Counted from the stretch's first letter, positions 28,124 to 37,491 are shown. The stretch: DNA of 64,000 nucleotides from Crenobacter oryzisoli (GCF_030385785.1 NZ_JAUEDK010000018.1:20269-84268), one strand, 5' to 3'. Notes: generated by a model not told the origin, from the sequence alone. Numbers and translations are program-made.

Positions 28124-28566
28124 AGTGATGCCTCCATCAGGATCGCATGCTCGCGGCCCTGCTCGGCACGATAATAGTGCTTACGGATGCCGCATTCGCT
28201 GAATCCCAACGATTCATACAGCGAACGGGCGATAGTATTGCTCTCGCGAACCTCGAGGAACATGCGTAGCGCGCCTTGCTGCCGCATTCTCAGCATCAGC
28301 TCGCTCAGCAACTGTCGGCCTAGCCCCTGACCTTGCCAGTCGTGATCGATGACGATGTTCAAGAGATGGGCTTCGTCGAGCACCAGCATGATGACGGCGA
28401 GACCGACGATTTCGGCATCAAGCTGGGCGATGAACAATTGATGGCCGGACTCGAGGGAGCCGCGGTACTGGGCTTCGCTCCAAGGGTGCGCGGTACTGCG
28501 CGCTTCCAGTGTCGCCAGCAGCGTCAGGTCCAGCGCGGAAGCTGGGCGCAGCGTCAGCGTGCTCAT
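28120..28566 (-). CDS. rimI: Ribosomal protein S18 alanine N-acetyltransferase RimI
   Basis: A 148-residue GNAT acetyltransferase with the acetyl-CoA loop QGQGLGRQLLSELM, the preceding strand LLNIVIDHDW and the RimI-typical C-terminus REHAILMEASL. RimI acetylates the N-terminus of ribosomal protein S18. It overlaps both neighbours by four bases (ATGA), the common tsaB-rimI arrangement. Confidence 0.93.
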   Translation of the reverse strand: MSTLTLRPASALDLTLLATLEARSTAHPWSEAQYRGSLESGHQLFIAQLDAEIVGLAVIMLVLDEAHLLNIVIDHDWQGQGLGRQLLSELMLRMRQQGALRMFLEVRESNTIARSLYESLGFSECGIRKHYYRAEQGREHAILMEASL

Positions 28567-29240
28567 CGGCGTTGTGCCTGTTGTTCGCGTGCGGTCAGCG
28601 CTACTTTGTTGCGGACATAGAGCAGCTCGGCGCTGCTGGCATCAAGGCTCGGGTAGGCACCGCTGCCGGCCAGGTCAAGATAGGCCGCTGCGCTGGGGCG
28701 CAATTCCGGCAGCTGTCGGGCCAACTGGGCCGTCAGATTTTCCGGCAGGCGATCGGCATAGACCGACAGGCCATTGCCCGCCGCGATCCATCCCGACTCT
28801 GTCAGCCTTAGTTCGGCCGGGTCGAGCAGTTCGATCGGTCCTTGGCGGCGTACCCCGTGCCTGGTGTCGTAATGGCCGACGTAGACTTCTTGCATCCGGG
28901 CATCGAGGCAGACCAGCAGCCGTTCGGTCGCCGGTGCCTGCGCGGCGACGGCGTCGAGGGTAGGAATGCCGATCAATGGCAGGCTGGCCGATACGGCTAG
29001 CCCTTGGGCCAAACCGGCCCCGATGCGCAGACCGGTGAAAGAGCCGGGACCCTGTCCGTAGACGATGGCATCGAGCTCACCGAGTTTGAGACCTGCAGCA
29101 TCGAGCAGCTTCTGCAATTCCGGCAGCGCACGCTCGGCGTGCTGCTGGCCGACAGTCTCGTGAAATTCGACCCGTTGTTCGCCGTTCTGGATGGCGAGGG
29201 ACAGGTCCTGAGTCGAGGTATCGAGGGCAAGCAGCTTCAT
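28563..29240 (-). CDS. tsaB: tRNA threonylcarbamoyladenosine biosynthesis protein TsaB
   Basis: TsaB is the ASKHA-fold partner of TsaD in making t6A37 of ANN-decoding tRNAs. The 225-residue product begins MKLLALDTSTQDLSLAIQ and has HAERALPELQKLLDAAGL, the GQGPGSFTGLRIGAGLAQGLA loop and CLDARMQEVYVGHY, all diagnostic. ATG 29240 lacks a good Shine-Dalgarno, but the family N-terminus fixes it. It heads the tsaB-rimI-udg unit. Confidence 0.95.
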   Translation of the reverse strand: MKLLALDTSTQDLSLAIQNGEQRVEFHETVGQQHAERALPELQKLLDAAGLKLGELDAIVYGQGPGSFTGLRIGAGLAQGLAVSASLPLIGIPTLDAVAAQAPATERLLVCLDARMQEVYVGHYDTRHGVRRQGPIELLDPAELRLTESGWIAAGNGLSVYADRLPENLTAQLARQLPELRPSAAAYLDLAGSGAYPSLDASSAELLYVRNKVALTAREQQAQRR

Positions 29241-29281
29241 CGGAGGAGCAACGGTAACGGCAGAAGAGGGGAAGCGCCGAA

Positions 29282-30514
29282 TTATACGCGCAGTTGTTCG
29301 GCCCAAGCGAGCGCCTCGACGTGGGCCTGGTTGAGTGCGGCCGGGCCGATGCCGACTTCCTCGCACAGCCGCTCCACCCCGTCGAGCTGACAGGTTTCGC
29401 AGGCCAGAGCCAGTCGAAGGAAGGCGGCGCAGGGACCGGTGCCATCGATCAGTGCTGCGGTGATGTTGTCGGGCAGGTGCAGGTGTTGAAGCACCGCTTC
29501 CATCGGCATGTCGAACACTGCGTCGAGCAAGGAGAACAGGCCGACGATGAACAGGTTGTCGAGACTTTCTCCGTTTAAGCCGGCTTCGCGGCCGGCCAGT
29601 TCCATCAGGCGGCCACGCGTCAGTGCGGTCTTCTCCAGGGCGGTGCTGCTGTCGCGCCCCGGCTTACGGCTGATCAGCAGCAGGATCAGCCAACGGTAGA
29701 GCTTCTGGTAACCGAGCACGGTCAGCGCGTGGCTGAACGAGCCGATACTCGTGTTCAGGCCGGCGGCCGCCGAGTTGACGAAGTGCAGGAGCTGATACGA
29801 CAGTGCCACGTCATGTTTCAGCACCTCTTCGACTTCGCCGACCGGCGCATCCTGGCGCAGCAGGTTGAGCAGTGTCAGGGCATTGGAGAAGCTTGGGTCG
29901 ATCACCTTGGCCGACAGCGTCTCGGGCCGGGCAAAGTAGAAGCCCTGCATGCCATCGAGGTCGAGTTCGCGGCAGCGGTGGAAGTGCTCGTGTTCCTCGA
30001 CCCGTTCGGCGATTCGCAGTACCGGATAGTGCCGCAGTCGGGCATTGAGGGTGCGTAGCGTGGTCGCGTCGTTGCACTGGACGTCGAGCTTGACATAACT
30101 TGCCAGCTCCAGCAGCGAGGCGGACGGGGCGTCGAAACTGAAGTCGTCGAGAGAGATGCTGAAGCCGAGTGCGCGCAGATGGCGGATGCGCGAGACCAGC
30201 TCACCAGTTGGCACCAGCGTTGACGGGATGTCCAATACGACGCGGCGGGCAGGCAAGAGCTCCAGGAAATCGCTGGCCAGCATCGCCTCGCCGACGTTCA
30301 TGAAGGCGAGGCGATTGCCAACCAGCCACTGGGTGCCCATGTGGTTGAGCGTGTTCAGCAAGACCTGGGTATCAGCATCCAGCTGGGCGTGCTGTTCGGC
30401 CGTGCGGCTGTGCGAGCTGGCCCGGAAGAACAACTCATAACCGATTAGTTGCTGGTTGCGGTTCAGAACCGCTTGTCGGCCGATGTAGGCTTCGCTCGCT
30501 GTCACATCCTCCAT
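29282..30514 (-). CDS. EAL-like plus HDOD signalling protein (YuxH type)
   Basis: The 410-residue protein pairs a degenerate N-terminal EAL domain (YIGRQAVLNRNQQLIGYELFFR; LDIP, SLDDF and KLDV in place of catalytic acidic sites) with a C-terminal HDOD domain (DPSFSNALTLLNLL, LSYQLLHFVNSAAAGL, IGSFSHALTVLGYQKLYRWLILLL). Such proteins are thought to be non-catalytic and to transmit c-di-GMP or stress signals. It ends 42 bases before tsaB and starts six bases after the cheA stop, so it may be read through from cheA. A motility or chemotaxis-linked role is inferred from position only. Confidence 0.9.
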   Translation of the reverse strand: MEDVTASEAYIGRQAVLNRNQQLIGYELFFRASSHSRTAEQHAQLDADTQVLLNTLNHMGTQWLVGNRLAFMNVGEAMLASDFLELLPARRVVLDIPSTLVPTGELVSRIRHLRALGFSISLDDFSFDAPSASLLELASYVKLDVQCNDATTLRTLNARLRHYPVLRIAERVEEHEHFHRCRELDLDGMQGFYFARPETLSAKVIDPSFSNALTLLNLLRQDAPVGEVEEVLKHDVALSYQLLHFVNSAAAGLNTSIGSFSHALTVLGYQKLYRWLILLLISRKPGRDSSTALEKTALTRGRLMELAGREAGLNGESLDNLFIVGLFSLLDAVFDMPMEAVLQHLHLPDNITAALIDGTGPCAAFLRLALACETCQLDGVERLCEEVGIGPAALNQAHVEALAWAEQLRV

Positions 30515-30519
30515 CTGGC

Positions 30520-32439
30520 TTACCCCGGGTAGTACTCGGGAGTACGCAGGGCTGCTGGCGTGACATCCTTATTGTTCATCAGGTCTTCCATGTCGAGCAC
30601 GAGTACCACCGAGCCGTCGCCGGAAAGCGTTGCGCCGGCAACGCCCTTCGGGCGAATGTTTTGCAGCGGCTTGATCACCACGTCGTCGCGGCCGACGAAC
30701 GAGTCGATCGCGAGGATGAACGAGTGGGCGGCCGACTGCATCAGCACGCCGAATGCCGGCTTGTCGGTCGGCTCCCAGCCGAGCAGGTGAGACAGCGATT
30801 TCAGCGGCAGGATCTCGTCGCGCACGACGATGGTCGGCTTGTTGGAGACCTCCTGGATCACGTTCGGGTCGATCGGGATGATCTCGCGAACCATGGCGAG
30901 CGGCACGGCGAATGCCTGGTTGCAGGCGCGTACCACCAGCACCGGCAGGATGGCGAGCGTCAGCGGCAGGGAAATGCTGATGCGGGTGCCTTCGCCCGGC
31001 ACCGAGGTGATGTCGATGCGGCCGTTGAGCTTCTGGATGTTGGTACGGACCACGTCCATGCCAACGCCGCGTCCGGACACGCTGGAAATCTGATCCTTGG
31101 TCGAAAAGCCCGGCAGGAAAATCAGTTGCAGGCACTGCTTCTCGTCCAGCGCGTTGGCGGTTTCCACATCGATCAGCCCCTTCTCGATCGCCTTGCGGCG
31201 CAGGACGTCGGCGTTCATTCCTTTGCCGTCGTCCTGGATCTCGATCAGGATGTGGTCGCCAACCTGCTCGGCGGTCAGGTGCACCTCCGCCTTCGCCGGC
31301 TTGCCGGCCGCGATGCGTTCCTCCGGCAGTTCGATGCCATGGTCGACCGCGTTGCGGACCAGGTGGACTAGCGGGTCGTTGAGGTCCTCGATCATGGTCT
31401 TGTCGAGTTCGGTCTCTTCGCCGACGATGATCAGTTCCACTTCCTTGTTGAGCTGACGGGCCAGGTCGCGGGCCAGGCGCGGGTACTTCTGGAACAGCCG
31501 GCCGATCGGCTGCATGCGCGTCTTCATCACCGCGTTCTGCAGATCGCTGACCAGAAGGTCGAGCTGGCTGACGGCCTCGTCGAGCGAACGCAGCGTGTTC
31601 GGGTCGCTATGACCCTGCAGAATTTCGGTGCGCAGCGTGGTCAGGCGGTTCTTGGTCAGACCGATCTCGCCCGACAGGTTGAGTACCATGTCGAGGCGGT
31701 TGGTGTCGATCCGGATGGTGTTTTCCTGCTGGCTGCTGCTGACCGGCGCATTGGTCTTGGCCGGTGCAGCCTTGGCCGGTGTCTTGGCCGGTGCGGCTGC
31801 GGGGAGAACTTCTCCGCTGACAGCCGCTGGAACCTGGGCTGGTATCGGCGCCAATGCAGGTTGGGTGGCCACCGGCGTGGCGGTACTGGCCGGTGCAGCG
31901 GCGACAGCGGCTGCCGGTACGATGACCTGCATCAGGGTGGCCCAATTGGGTTCGGCGCCGCTGGCGGTGGCCGGAGCAGTAGTCGCAGCGGCCACTACAG
32001 GGGCGGTGGCCACCGGAGCTGCCGCCGGGGCTGCGTCAGACGCTGCCGAGCCTGCCAAGGCTTCGTCGAGTGCGGCCAGTAGCGCAGGGTCGGCCGAAAC
32101 TGGTTGCTGGCGTTGCGACAAGGGGCCGAACATGTCGCGTACCACGCCGGTGGCGTCCATGATCACGTCCATCACGCGGCTGTTGAGCGTGAGTTCTCCG
32201 TTGCGAAGCTTGTCGAACAGGTTTTCGGTGCGGTGGCACAGGGTGACCATCGCCTTGACGTTCAGGAAGCCTGCGCCGCCCTTGATCGTGTGGAAACCAC
32301 GGAAAATATCGTTCAGCAGGGCGGTGTTGTTCGGCTGCTTCTCAAGCTCGACCAATTTGTTGTCGACGTCGGATAGCAGGTCGCAGGACTCCAGAATGAA
32401 GTCCTGCAGCAGTTCTTCCATTCCCGAGAATTCGCTCAT
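30520..32439 (-). CDS. cheA: Chemotaxis histidine kinase CheA
   Basis: CheA autophosphorylates in response to receptor state and passes phosphate to CheY. The 639-residue product has an HPt domain with His50 (FRGFHTIKGGAGF), an Ala/Pro/Thr-rich linker (about 135-240), dimerisation helices (LNLSGEIGLTKNRLTTLRTEI), a GHKL catalytic domain (DPLVHLVRNAVDHGIE, DDGKGMN, FLPGFSTKDQISSVSGRGVGMDVV) and a C-terminal CheW-like domain. No separate P2 domain is obvious, which would make it the shorter betaproteobacterial type. It lies in a cheV-cheV-cheY-cheZ-cheA minus-strand block. Confidence 0.96.
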   Translation of the reverse strand: MSEFSGMEELLQDFILESCDLLSDVDNKLVELEKQPNNTALLNDIFRGFHTIKGGAGFLNVKAMVTLCHRTENLFDKLRNGELTLNSRVMDVIMDATGVVRDMFGPLSQRQQPVSADPALLAALDEALAGSAASDAAPAAAPVATAPVVAAATTAPATASGAEPNWATLMQVIVPAAAVAAAPASTATPVATQPALAPIPAQVPAAVSGEVLPAAAPAKTPAKAAPAKTNAPVSSSQQENTIRIDTNRLDMVLNLSGEIGLTKNRLTTLRTEILQGHSDPNTLRSLDEAVSQLDLLVSDLQNAVMKTRMQPIGRLFQKYPRLARDLARQLNKEVELIIVGEETELDKTMIEDLNDPLVHLVRNAVDHGIELPEERIAAGKPAKAEVHLTAEQVGDHILIEIQDDGKGMNADVLRRKAIEKGLIDVETANALDEKQCLQLIFLPGFSTKDQISSVSGRGVGMDVVRTNIQKLNGRIDITSVPGEGTRISISLPLTLAILPVLVVRACNQAFAVPLAMVREIIPIDPNVIQEVSNKPTIVVRDEILPLKSLSHLLGWEPTDKPAFGVLMQSAAHSFILAIDSFVGRDDVVIKPLQNIRPKGVAGATLSGDGSVVLVLDMEDLMNNKDVTPAALRTPEYYPG

Positions 32440-32480
32440 GTTCGGCTCGTTTCGCTTTGGTAATCAGGGACGCTCGGCGC

Positions 32481-33287
32481 TTAGAAGCCGAGGCTTTCCA
32501 GCAGCTCGTCGACCTGGGCTTGGTCGGTGACAACGTCGTTCTTGCCCTGCGCATTGACGACCGGACCGTTGAGCAGGTTCGGGTCGAGCCCAGCCTTCTT
32601 GTCCGACGGCAGGTGCTGGATCAGCAGCGTCAGCAGTTCGCCTTCCAGCACCTTGACCACGTCCATGATCTTCTTGATCACTTGGCCAGTCAGATCCTGG
32701 AAGTCCTGGGCAAGGATGATTTCCATCAACTGGGTGTTGGTGGCTTGGGTGTGAGCGGGAACCTTGTGCAGATATTGGCGGGTCTCGCCGGCGAGTGCGG
32801 CAAACTGCTCTGAGGAGAGCTGGTTGGCGTAGAGCTGCTCCCAACGGGCGGACAAGCCTTTCGCCTGGCTTTCCAGTTCGTCCTGCAGCGGCTTGGCGAT
32901 GTCGGCGGCATTCAGCGTACGTTCGGCTGCCTTTTCGGTCAGCTCGGCGATGTAGGCGAGACGGTCTCGGGTATTGGGGATCGCCTCGGCCACTTCTTCC
33001 AACGACTTGTCGTAGCCAAGCTCGCTCAGAGTGTCGTGCAGCTTGCGCGCCAACTGGCCAACCTGATGGTACATGTCGCTACCTGGGGTGAGCACTACCG
33101 GCTGGGCCGCAGCGGGCGTGGGGGCGGCTGCGTTGACCACGGACTGCTGGGACTGAATGCTGTTAAACAGAGCTTCCAGTGCTGGCGAGTCGCCGCTTTC
33201 CAGGACCACGGACTGCTGGGACAGAATGCTGTTAAACAGAGCTTCCAGTTCTGGCGAGTCGCCGCTTTCCAGTAGATGATCCGGCAC
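32481..33287 (-). CDS. cheZ: CheY-P phosphatase CheZ with duplicated N-terminal peptide
   Basis: CheZ dephosphorylates CheY-P. The long four-helix core contains the catalytic-Gln region ILAQDFQDLTGQVIKKIMDVV, and the C-terminal DQAQVDELLESLGF is the tethered CheY-binding helix. The N-terminus is unusual: residues about 5-27 (LESGDSPELEALFNSI, then LSQQSVV) are repeated almost identically at 28-50, encoded by a 69-bp tandem duplication at 33135-33272. The protein (268 residues) is otherwise normal. It sits between cheY and cheA. Confidence 0.95.
   Translation of the reverse strand: MPDHLLESGDSPELEALFNSILSQQSVVLESGDSPALEALFNSIQSQQSVVNAAAPTPAAAQPVVLTPGSDMYHQVGQLARKLHDTLSELGYDKSLEEVAEAIPNTRDRLAYIAELTEKAAERTLNAADIAKPLQDELESQAKGLSARWEQLYANQLSSEQFAALAGETRQYLHKVPAHTQATNTQLMEIILAQDFQDLTGQVIKKIMDVVKVLEGELLTLLIQHLPSDKKAGLDPNLLNGPVVNAQGKNDVVTDQAQVDELLESLGF
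33135..33272 (-). repeat. 69-bp tandem duplication at the 5' end of cheZ
   Basis: Two direct copies, 33135-33203 and 33204-33272, differ at only a few positions (CTGAATGC versus CAGAATGC; GTGCTGG versus TTCTGG). The unit is 23 codons, so the reading frame is kept. The few differences indicate a fairly recent duplication. Confidence 0.9.
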
Positions 33288-33324
33288 AATACGTCTCCTG
33301 CGATGCTAAAAACCCAAGGGGGAC

Positions 33325-33717
33325 TCAGGCGGTAGTCAGGGTGGTGAAGATCTTGCTGAGCTTCTCTTCGAGTGTGGCGGCGGTGAACGGCTTGACGATG
33401 TAGCCGCTGGCGCCCGCAGTAGCCGCTTCGATGATGTTCTCGCGTTTGGCTTCGGCGGTGATCATCAGGAAGGGCAGCGTGCGCAGCTGTGCGTCGCCAC
33501 GAACGGCGCGCAGCAGTTCGATACCCGTCATGTTCGGCATGTTCCAGTCGGACACGATGAAGTCGAAGTGCTGGGTCTTCAGCTTGTGCAGTGCCACCTG
33601 GCCGTCTTCAGCTTCGTCGACGTTGGTGTAGCCGAGCTCCTTGAGCAGATTTCGCACGATGCGGCGCATTGTGGAGAAGTCGTCGACCACAAGAAAGCGA
33701 AGGTTTTTTTCTGACAT
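33325..33717 (-). CDS. cheY: Chemotaxis response regulator CheY
   Basis: A 130-residue single-domain receiver. The acidic pair is VVDDF (Asp12-13), the phosphoacceptor Asp57 is in [13 protein letters not shown], the switch Thr is in [10 protein letters not shown] and the conserved Lys is in [15 protein letters not shown]. The N-terminus ([14 protein letters not shown]) is CheY-like. It binds the flagellar motor when phosphorylated. It is followed by cheZ and cheA. Confidence 0.97.
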   Translation of the reverse strand: MSEKNLRFLVVDDFSTMRRIVRNLLKELGYTNVDEAEDGQVALHKLKTQHFDFIVSDWNMPNMTGIELLRAVRGDAQLRTLPFLMITAEAKRENIIEAATAGASGYIVKPFTAATLEEKLSKIFTTLTTA

Positions 33718-33766
33718 GAAACGTAATTCCTAGTGTAATCCCTGAGATTACAGCGCCGGCCGGCGG

Positions 33767-34702
33767 TTAACGCTGCAGGATCGGGATCAGAGTTTCGGCC
33801 AATACGGCCGGGTCGAATTTGGCGACGTAGGCGTCCACCCCGACGCTGGCACCCATCGCCCGGTTGGCGTTGGACGACAACGAAGAATGCATCACTATAG
33901 GGATGCCTCGGAAGGCGGGCTCTGCCTTGATCAGTCGGGTGAGCACGTAACCATCCATCTCAGGCATTTCGGCATCAACCAGGATTAACTTGAGCGTATC
34001 ACTCAGTGGCTTGTTGTCGTCGCGGTGGCGGGCGGCCAACATCTGCAGTCGATCCCAGGCTTCGCGGCCGTTGTTGGCTTGCTGGTACTTGACGCCCATC
34101 TTGTCGAGCACCATGGTGATTTCCTTGCGGGCCACCACCGAGTCGTCGACGAAATAGACGTATTGGTCGGCTTCGAGCGAGGCGGTCGGGAGGTCTGGCA
34201 CGTGGGTGTCGCCGACTACGCTCGACAGAATCTGTTCGACGTCGAGAATGGACACGAGCTTGCCGTTATCCAGCTCGGTGACAGCGGTGATCAGGGTCTG
34301 GCTGGCTCCGCCTGCCATGTTTTCCGGAGCGCGAACCTTATCCCAGTCTACCCGGATGATGCGATCGACCGATTCGACCAGAAAGGCCTGCGAGCTCTTG
34401 TTGAACTCGGTGACGATCATGGTTTCGTACTGGCGGCCCTGGGTTTCCGCGCCGATGAATTTGGCAAGCGAGATGATCGGGATGATGTTGCCACGCAGCG
34501 ACAGTACCCCTTCGACACCGAACGGCATATTGGGCGAGCGAGTAATGCTCGGGGTCTGCGAGACTTCCCGTACCTTGAACACATTGATCCCGAAGATCTC
34601 GCGGGTGCCCAGCGAGAACAGCAGGATTTCCATCTTGTTGGAGCCGGCGAGCATAGTGCGGCCGTCCACCGAGGTGAGCAAAGAGGCGTTGGTTGCCGTC
34701 AT
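33767..34702 (-). CDS. cheV: Chemotaxis coupling protein CheV (copy 1)
   Basis: CheV joins a CheW-like coupling domain to a receiver domain. In this 311-residue copy the CheW part (LFSLGTREIFGINVFKVREV, LSLRGNIIPIISLAKFIG, FLVESVDRIIRVDWDKV) is followed by a receiver (YFVDDSVVARKEI, LILVDAEMPEMDGYVLTRLIK with the phosphoacceptor Asp, MHSSLSSNANRAMG, YVAKFDPAVLAETL). It is one of two adjacent CheV genes that differ throughout, so they are not a recent duplication. Confidence 0.95.
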   Translation of the reverse strand: MTATNASLLTSVDGRTMLAGSNKMEILLFSLGTREIFGINVFKVREVSQTPSITRSPNMPFGVEGVLSLRGNIIPIISLAKFIGAETQGRQYETMIVTEFNKSSQAFLVESVDRIIRVDWDKVRAPENMAGGASQTLITAVTELDNGKLVSILDVEQILSSVVGDTHVPDLPTASLEADQYVYFVDDSVVARKEITMVLDKMGVKYQQANNGREAWDRLQMLAARHRDDNKPLSDTLKLILVDAEMPEMDGYVLTRLIKAEPAFRGIPIVMHSSLSSNANRAMGASVGVDAYVAKFDPAVLAETLIPILQR

Positions 34703-34771
34703 GGTCTGTTTACCTTAGCGACAGGTCGTTCTGCGTGGTTCTGTAAAAAAATCTTATGTTTTGCCGTGTTT

Positions 34772-35713
34772 TTATATTTTGAGCAATTCACGGATTTTGC
34801 TTGAGAGCTTATGCGGCTCGAATTTTGACACATAAGCGTCGACGCCGACCGATTCGCCAAGTTTCTGGTTGGACTGGCCCGACAACGATGAGTGCATCAA
34901 CACGGGGATGCCTTCGCAGCGCGGGTCGGACTTGATCATGCGGGTAAGCATGTAGCCGTCCATTTCCGGCATTTCCACGTCGGTAAGCACGAGATGCAGC
35001 GAGTCCTTGAGCTTTTTGCCGGCCTGGTCGGCCTGGTTGGCGAGGCGTTGGATGTCTTCCCAGGCGCGCAGGCCGTTGGCCGACGACATGTGGCGAATTT
35101 GCATCGTGTCGAGGGTACGCTCGATCTGCTTGCGGGCTACCGCCGAGTCATCGGCGAAGAACACCATGCATTCTTCATTGACAGGCTCGATGTTGATGAA
35201 ATAGTGGGAGTCGTCGATTGGCGTGGTCGCAGCCAGCACCTTTTCCACATCCATCATCATCACCAGGGTGTTGTTTTCCAGCTCGGTGACGGCGGTGACC
35301 AGGCCACCCATACGGTGGTTGATCATCTCGGGCGGGACGCGCATCGCCGACCAGTCCAGGCGCAGGATGGTGTCGACCGCTTCGACGAGGAAACCCTGGG
35401 TGTGGCCGTTGTACTCGGTCACAATCATGATTTCCGGAGTCTTTTCGGTCACAATGCCCGCGTATTTGGCCAGGTCGATCACGGGAACCAGCGCACCGCG
35501 CAGGCTGACCATGCCTTCGACGGTGTCGGGCATTTCCGGCGCCGAAGTGATCGCCGGGGTACGCATCACTTCGCGTACCTTGAACACGTTGATGCCGAAG
35601 GTTTCCTTCCGTCCGGTGCGCTGATCGTGCCCGAGGGTAAACAACAGAATCTCGAGTTTGTTGGTGCCGGCCAGTTTGGTACGGGCGTCAATTTTTTTCA
35701 GGAGCTCGGACAC
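34772..35713 (-). CDS. cheV: Chemotaxis coupling protein CheV (copy 2)
   Basis: A 313-residue second CheV: CheW-like domain (LEILLFTLGHDQRTGRKETF, FKVREVMRTPAI, MVSLRGALVPVIDLAKYAG, FLVEAVDTILRLDWSAM) and receiver (VFFADDSAVARKQIERTL, LVLTDVEMPEMDGYMLTRMIK, MHSSLSGQSNQKLGESV, YVSKFEPHKLSSKI). The insert HDQRTGRK in the first strand region distinguishes it from copy 1. It is the first gene of the minus-strand chemotaxis block, divergent from fleS. Confidence 0.95.
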   Translation of the reverse strand: MSELLKKIDARTKLAGTNKLEILLFTLGHDQRTGRKETFGINVFKVREVMRTPAITSAPEMPDTVEGMVSLRGALVPVIDLAKYAGIVTEKTPEIMIVTEYNGHTQGFLVEAVDTILRLDWSAMRVPPEMINHRMGGLVTAVTELENNTLVMMMDVEKVLAATTPIDDSHYFINIEPVNEECMVFFADDSAVARKQIERTLDTMQIRHMSSANGLRAWEDIQRLANQADQAGKKLKDSLHLVLTDVEMPEMDGYMLTRMIKSDPRCEGIPVLMHSSLSGQSNQKLGESVGVDAYVSKFEPHKLSSKIRELLKI

Positions 35714-35895
35714 GGTTACCTCCAGGAAACCTGTTCATGTGATCGAAATGGTGATGTGCTTGTCGCTCAAAACGGCGTCACCATGTCATTGTAGTAATGA
35801 CAAATGCATGATGCAAAAGCACTTCCCAAAGCCTGTAAGCGGCACATTTTGTATCTATCATACCGTTTAAGAATCTTTTTACAAATCGCAGCCGT

Positions 35896-37086
35896 ATGAC
35901 AAATCCTGTCCAAAATGCATCTGTGCGCGAACACCAACAGTTGACCGCGGCGTTTGCCCAATTCAATACCGTGTCCGGTCAGTTGATCGAAGCCTATCAC
36001 TTGCTCGAGCAACAGGCGGTGCAACTGAACCAGCAACTGGAGGCGGCGAATCAGCGTTTGCGGGTGCAGGGGGCAGAGAATGCGGCGCTGGCCGAACGGC
36101 TCGGTCAATTGTTGGCGGCGCTGCCCGGTGGGGTGGTGGAACTGGATGCGGGCGGGGTGGTGCGGCGTGAGAACCCGGCGGCGAGCACCTTATTCGGCCG
36201 GCCGTTGGTGGGCTTGCACTGGGGGGCGGTGCTGGCCGACTGCGAGGCCGGGTCGCTGGAGCACAATTATCGCCTGCAGCTGAACGGTCAGCCTGGGGCA
36301 CGGGTGATGCTGCAGTATCAGGACCTGCCGGAGCTGGGGGGGCGGATCGTGCTGGTGCACGATGTGACCCGACAGTTCGAACTGACCGCCGAGCTGGCGC
36401 ACCAGCAGAAGCTGGCGGCGATGGGCAGCATGGCGGCGTCGCTGGCGCATCAGTTGCGCACGCCGCTATCGGCGGCAATGTTGTATACAGCCAACTTGCG
36501 TGAAGGAGGGCTGGCTCCGGAGGCGCGGGCGCGCTTCGTCGATAAATCGGTGGACCGGCTGCGCGCGCTTGAGGGGCTGATCCACAATATGCTCGACTTT
36601 GTGCGTGGCCAGGTGACGCAGCGCGAGCGACTCGTTGCTGGGCAGCTGACCGAGGATGCGCTGCAAGCATTGCCGCCGTCGGCGCAGGGTGTCGAGCTGC
36701 GTGGGGTGTCGGAGTTGGGTGAGACGGCGCAGATTCTCGGTGACCGCAAGGCGGTGGGCGGTGCGCTGTCCAATCTGCTCGACAATGCATTGCAGCATTC
36801 GCCGCCCGGGGGCGTGGTCGAGCTGTCGGTGCATCAGGCGGGCGATGAGGTGGTCTGGCAGGTGGCGGATCAGGGGCCGGGGTTGCCGGACGGAGTGCTG
36901 GAGCAGGTGTTCGAGCCGTTTTTTACTCGTCGTCCAGGCGGCACCGGCCTGGGGCTGGCGATCGTGAAAAAGGTGGCCGAAGAGCTGGGCGGCCGGGTGT
37001 CGTGCCGGAACCGGCCGCAAGGCGGGGCGCTGTTCGAGCTGGCGTTGCCGCTGGCCGACGAGGCGCGGCCGGGCGCCGCCAGCTGA
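35896..37086 (+). CDS. fleS: Flagellar sensor histidine kinase FleS-like
   Basis: A 396-residue cytosolic kinase: an N-terminal helical segment (FAQFNTVSGQLIEAYHLLEQ), a PAS domain (LLAALPGGVVELDAGGVVRREN), the phosphoacceptor His in SLAHQLRTPLSAAML and an ATP-binding domain (LSNLLDNALQHSPPGG, VADQGPGLPDG, FTRRPGGTGLGLAIVKKV). No transmembrane helix is present. The layout matches Pseudomonas FleS, which activates class III flagellar genes through FleR. No fleR follows: the next gene is a ferredoxin on the other strand, so the partner must be elsewhere or the assignment needs care. Confidence 0.8.
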   Translation: MTNPVQNASVREHQQLTAAFAQFNTVSGQLIEAYHLLEQQAVQLNQQLEAANQRLRVQGAENAALAERLGQLLAALPGGVVELDAGGVVRRENPAASTLFGRPLVGLHWGAVLADCEAGSLEHNYRLQLNGQPGARVMLQYQDLPELGGRIVLVHDVTRQFELTAELAHQQKLAAMGSMAASLAHQLRTPLSAAMLYTANLREGGLAPEARARFVDKSVDRLRALEGLIHNMLDFVRGQVTQRERLVAGQLTEDALQALPPSAQGVELRGVSELGETAQILGDRKAVGGALSNLLDNALQHSPPGGVVELSVHQAGDEVVWQVADQGPGLPDGVLEQVFEPFFTRRPGGTGLGLAIVKKVAEELGGRVSCRNRPQGGALFELALPLADEARPGAAS

Positions 37087-37103
37087 CAGCGCCCGGCGCC
37101 GGC

Positions 37104-37427
37104 TTACTCTTCCAGGTGCTGTCGTTTGCCGGTGACTTCGGCCCAGTCGGCGTGATCCGGCAGCGGGTCTTTGCGGGCCACGATCACCGGCCAGACTTTG
37201 GCGAGCTTGTTGTTGAGTTCGATATATTCCTGCTGGTCGGCCGGTACGTCTTCTTCGGCGTAGATCGCCTCGACCGGGCATTCGGCCACGCACAGCGTGC
37301 AGTCGATGCATTCGTCCGGGTCGATCGCCAGAAAGTTCGGGCCTTCGTGGAAGCAGTCGACCGGGCAGACGTCGACGCAGTCGGTGTATTTACATTTGAT
37401 ACAGGCTTCGGTTACAACGTAGGCCAT
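37104..37427 (-). CDS. fdxA: Seven-iron ferredoxin (3Fe-4S/4Fe-4S)
   Basis: A 107-residue FdxA-type ferredoxin. [18 protein letters not shown], with spacing typical of the 3Fe-4S site, is followed by the 4Fe-4S set [16 protein letters not shown]. The C-terminal extension ([23 protein letters not shown]) is characteristic of proteobacterial seven-iron ferredoxins. It acts as a soluble electron carrier; the partner is not evident from its neighbours. Confidence 0.95.
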   Translation of the reverse strand: MAYVVTEACIKCKYTDCVDVCPVDCFHEGPNFLAIDPDECIDCTLCVAECPVEAIYAEEDVPADQQEYIELNNKLAKVWPVIVARKDPLPDHADWAEVTGKRQHLEE

Positions 37428-37491
37428 AGCTTTTTCCCTGTGGGTGTCGTGGTCTCGACCCCAATTCTAGCCAAGTTTGCTCCCGCTTTTC

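Noticed and set aside
33135..33272. Assembly artefact explaining the cheZ duplication
   Set aside because: The two copies differ at several bases, so they are not a simple assembly stutter.
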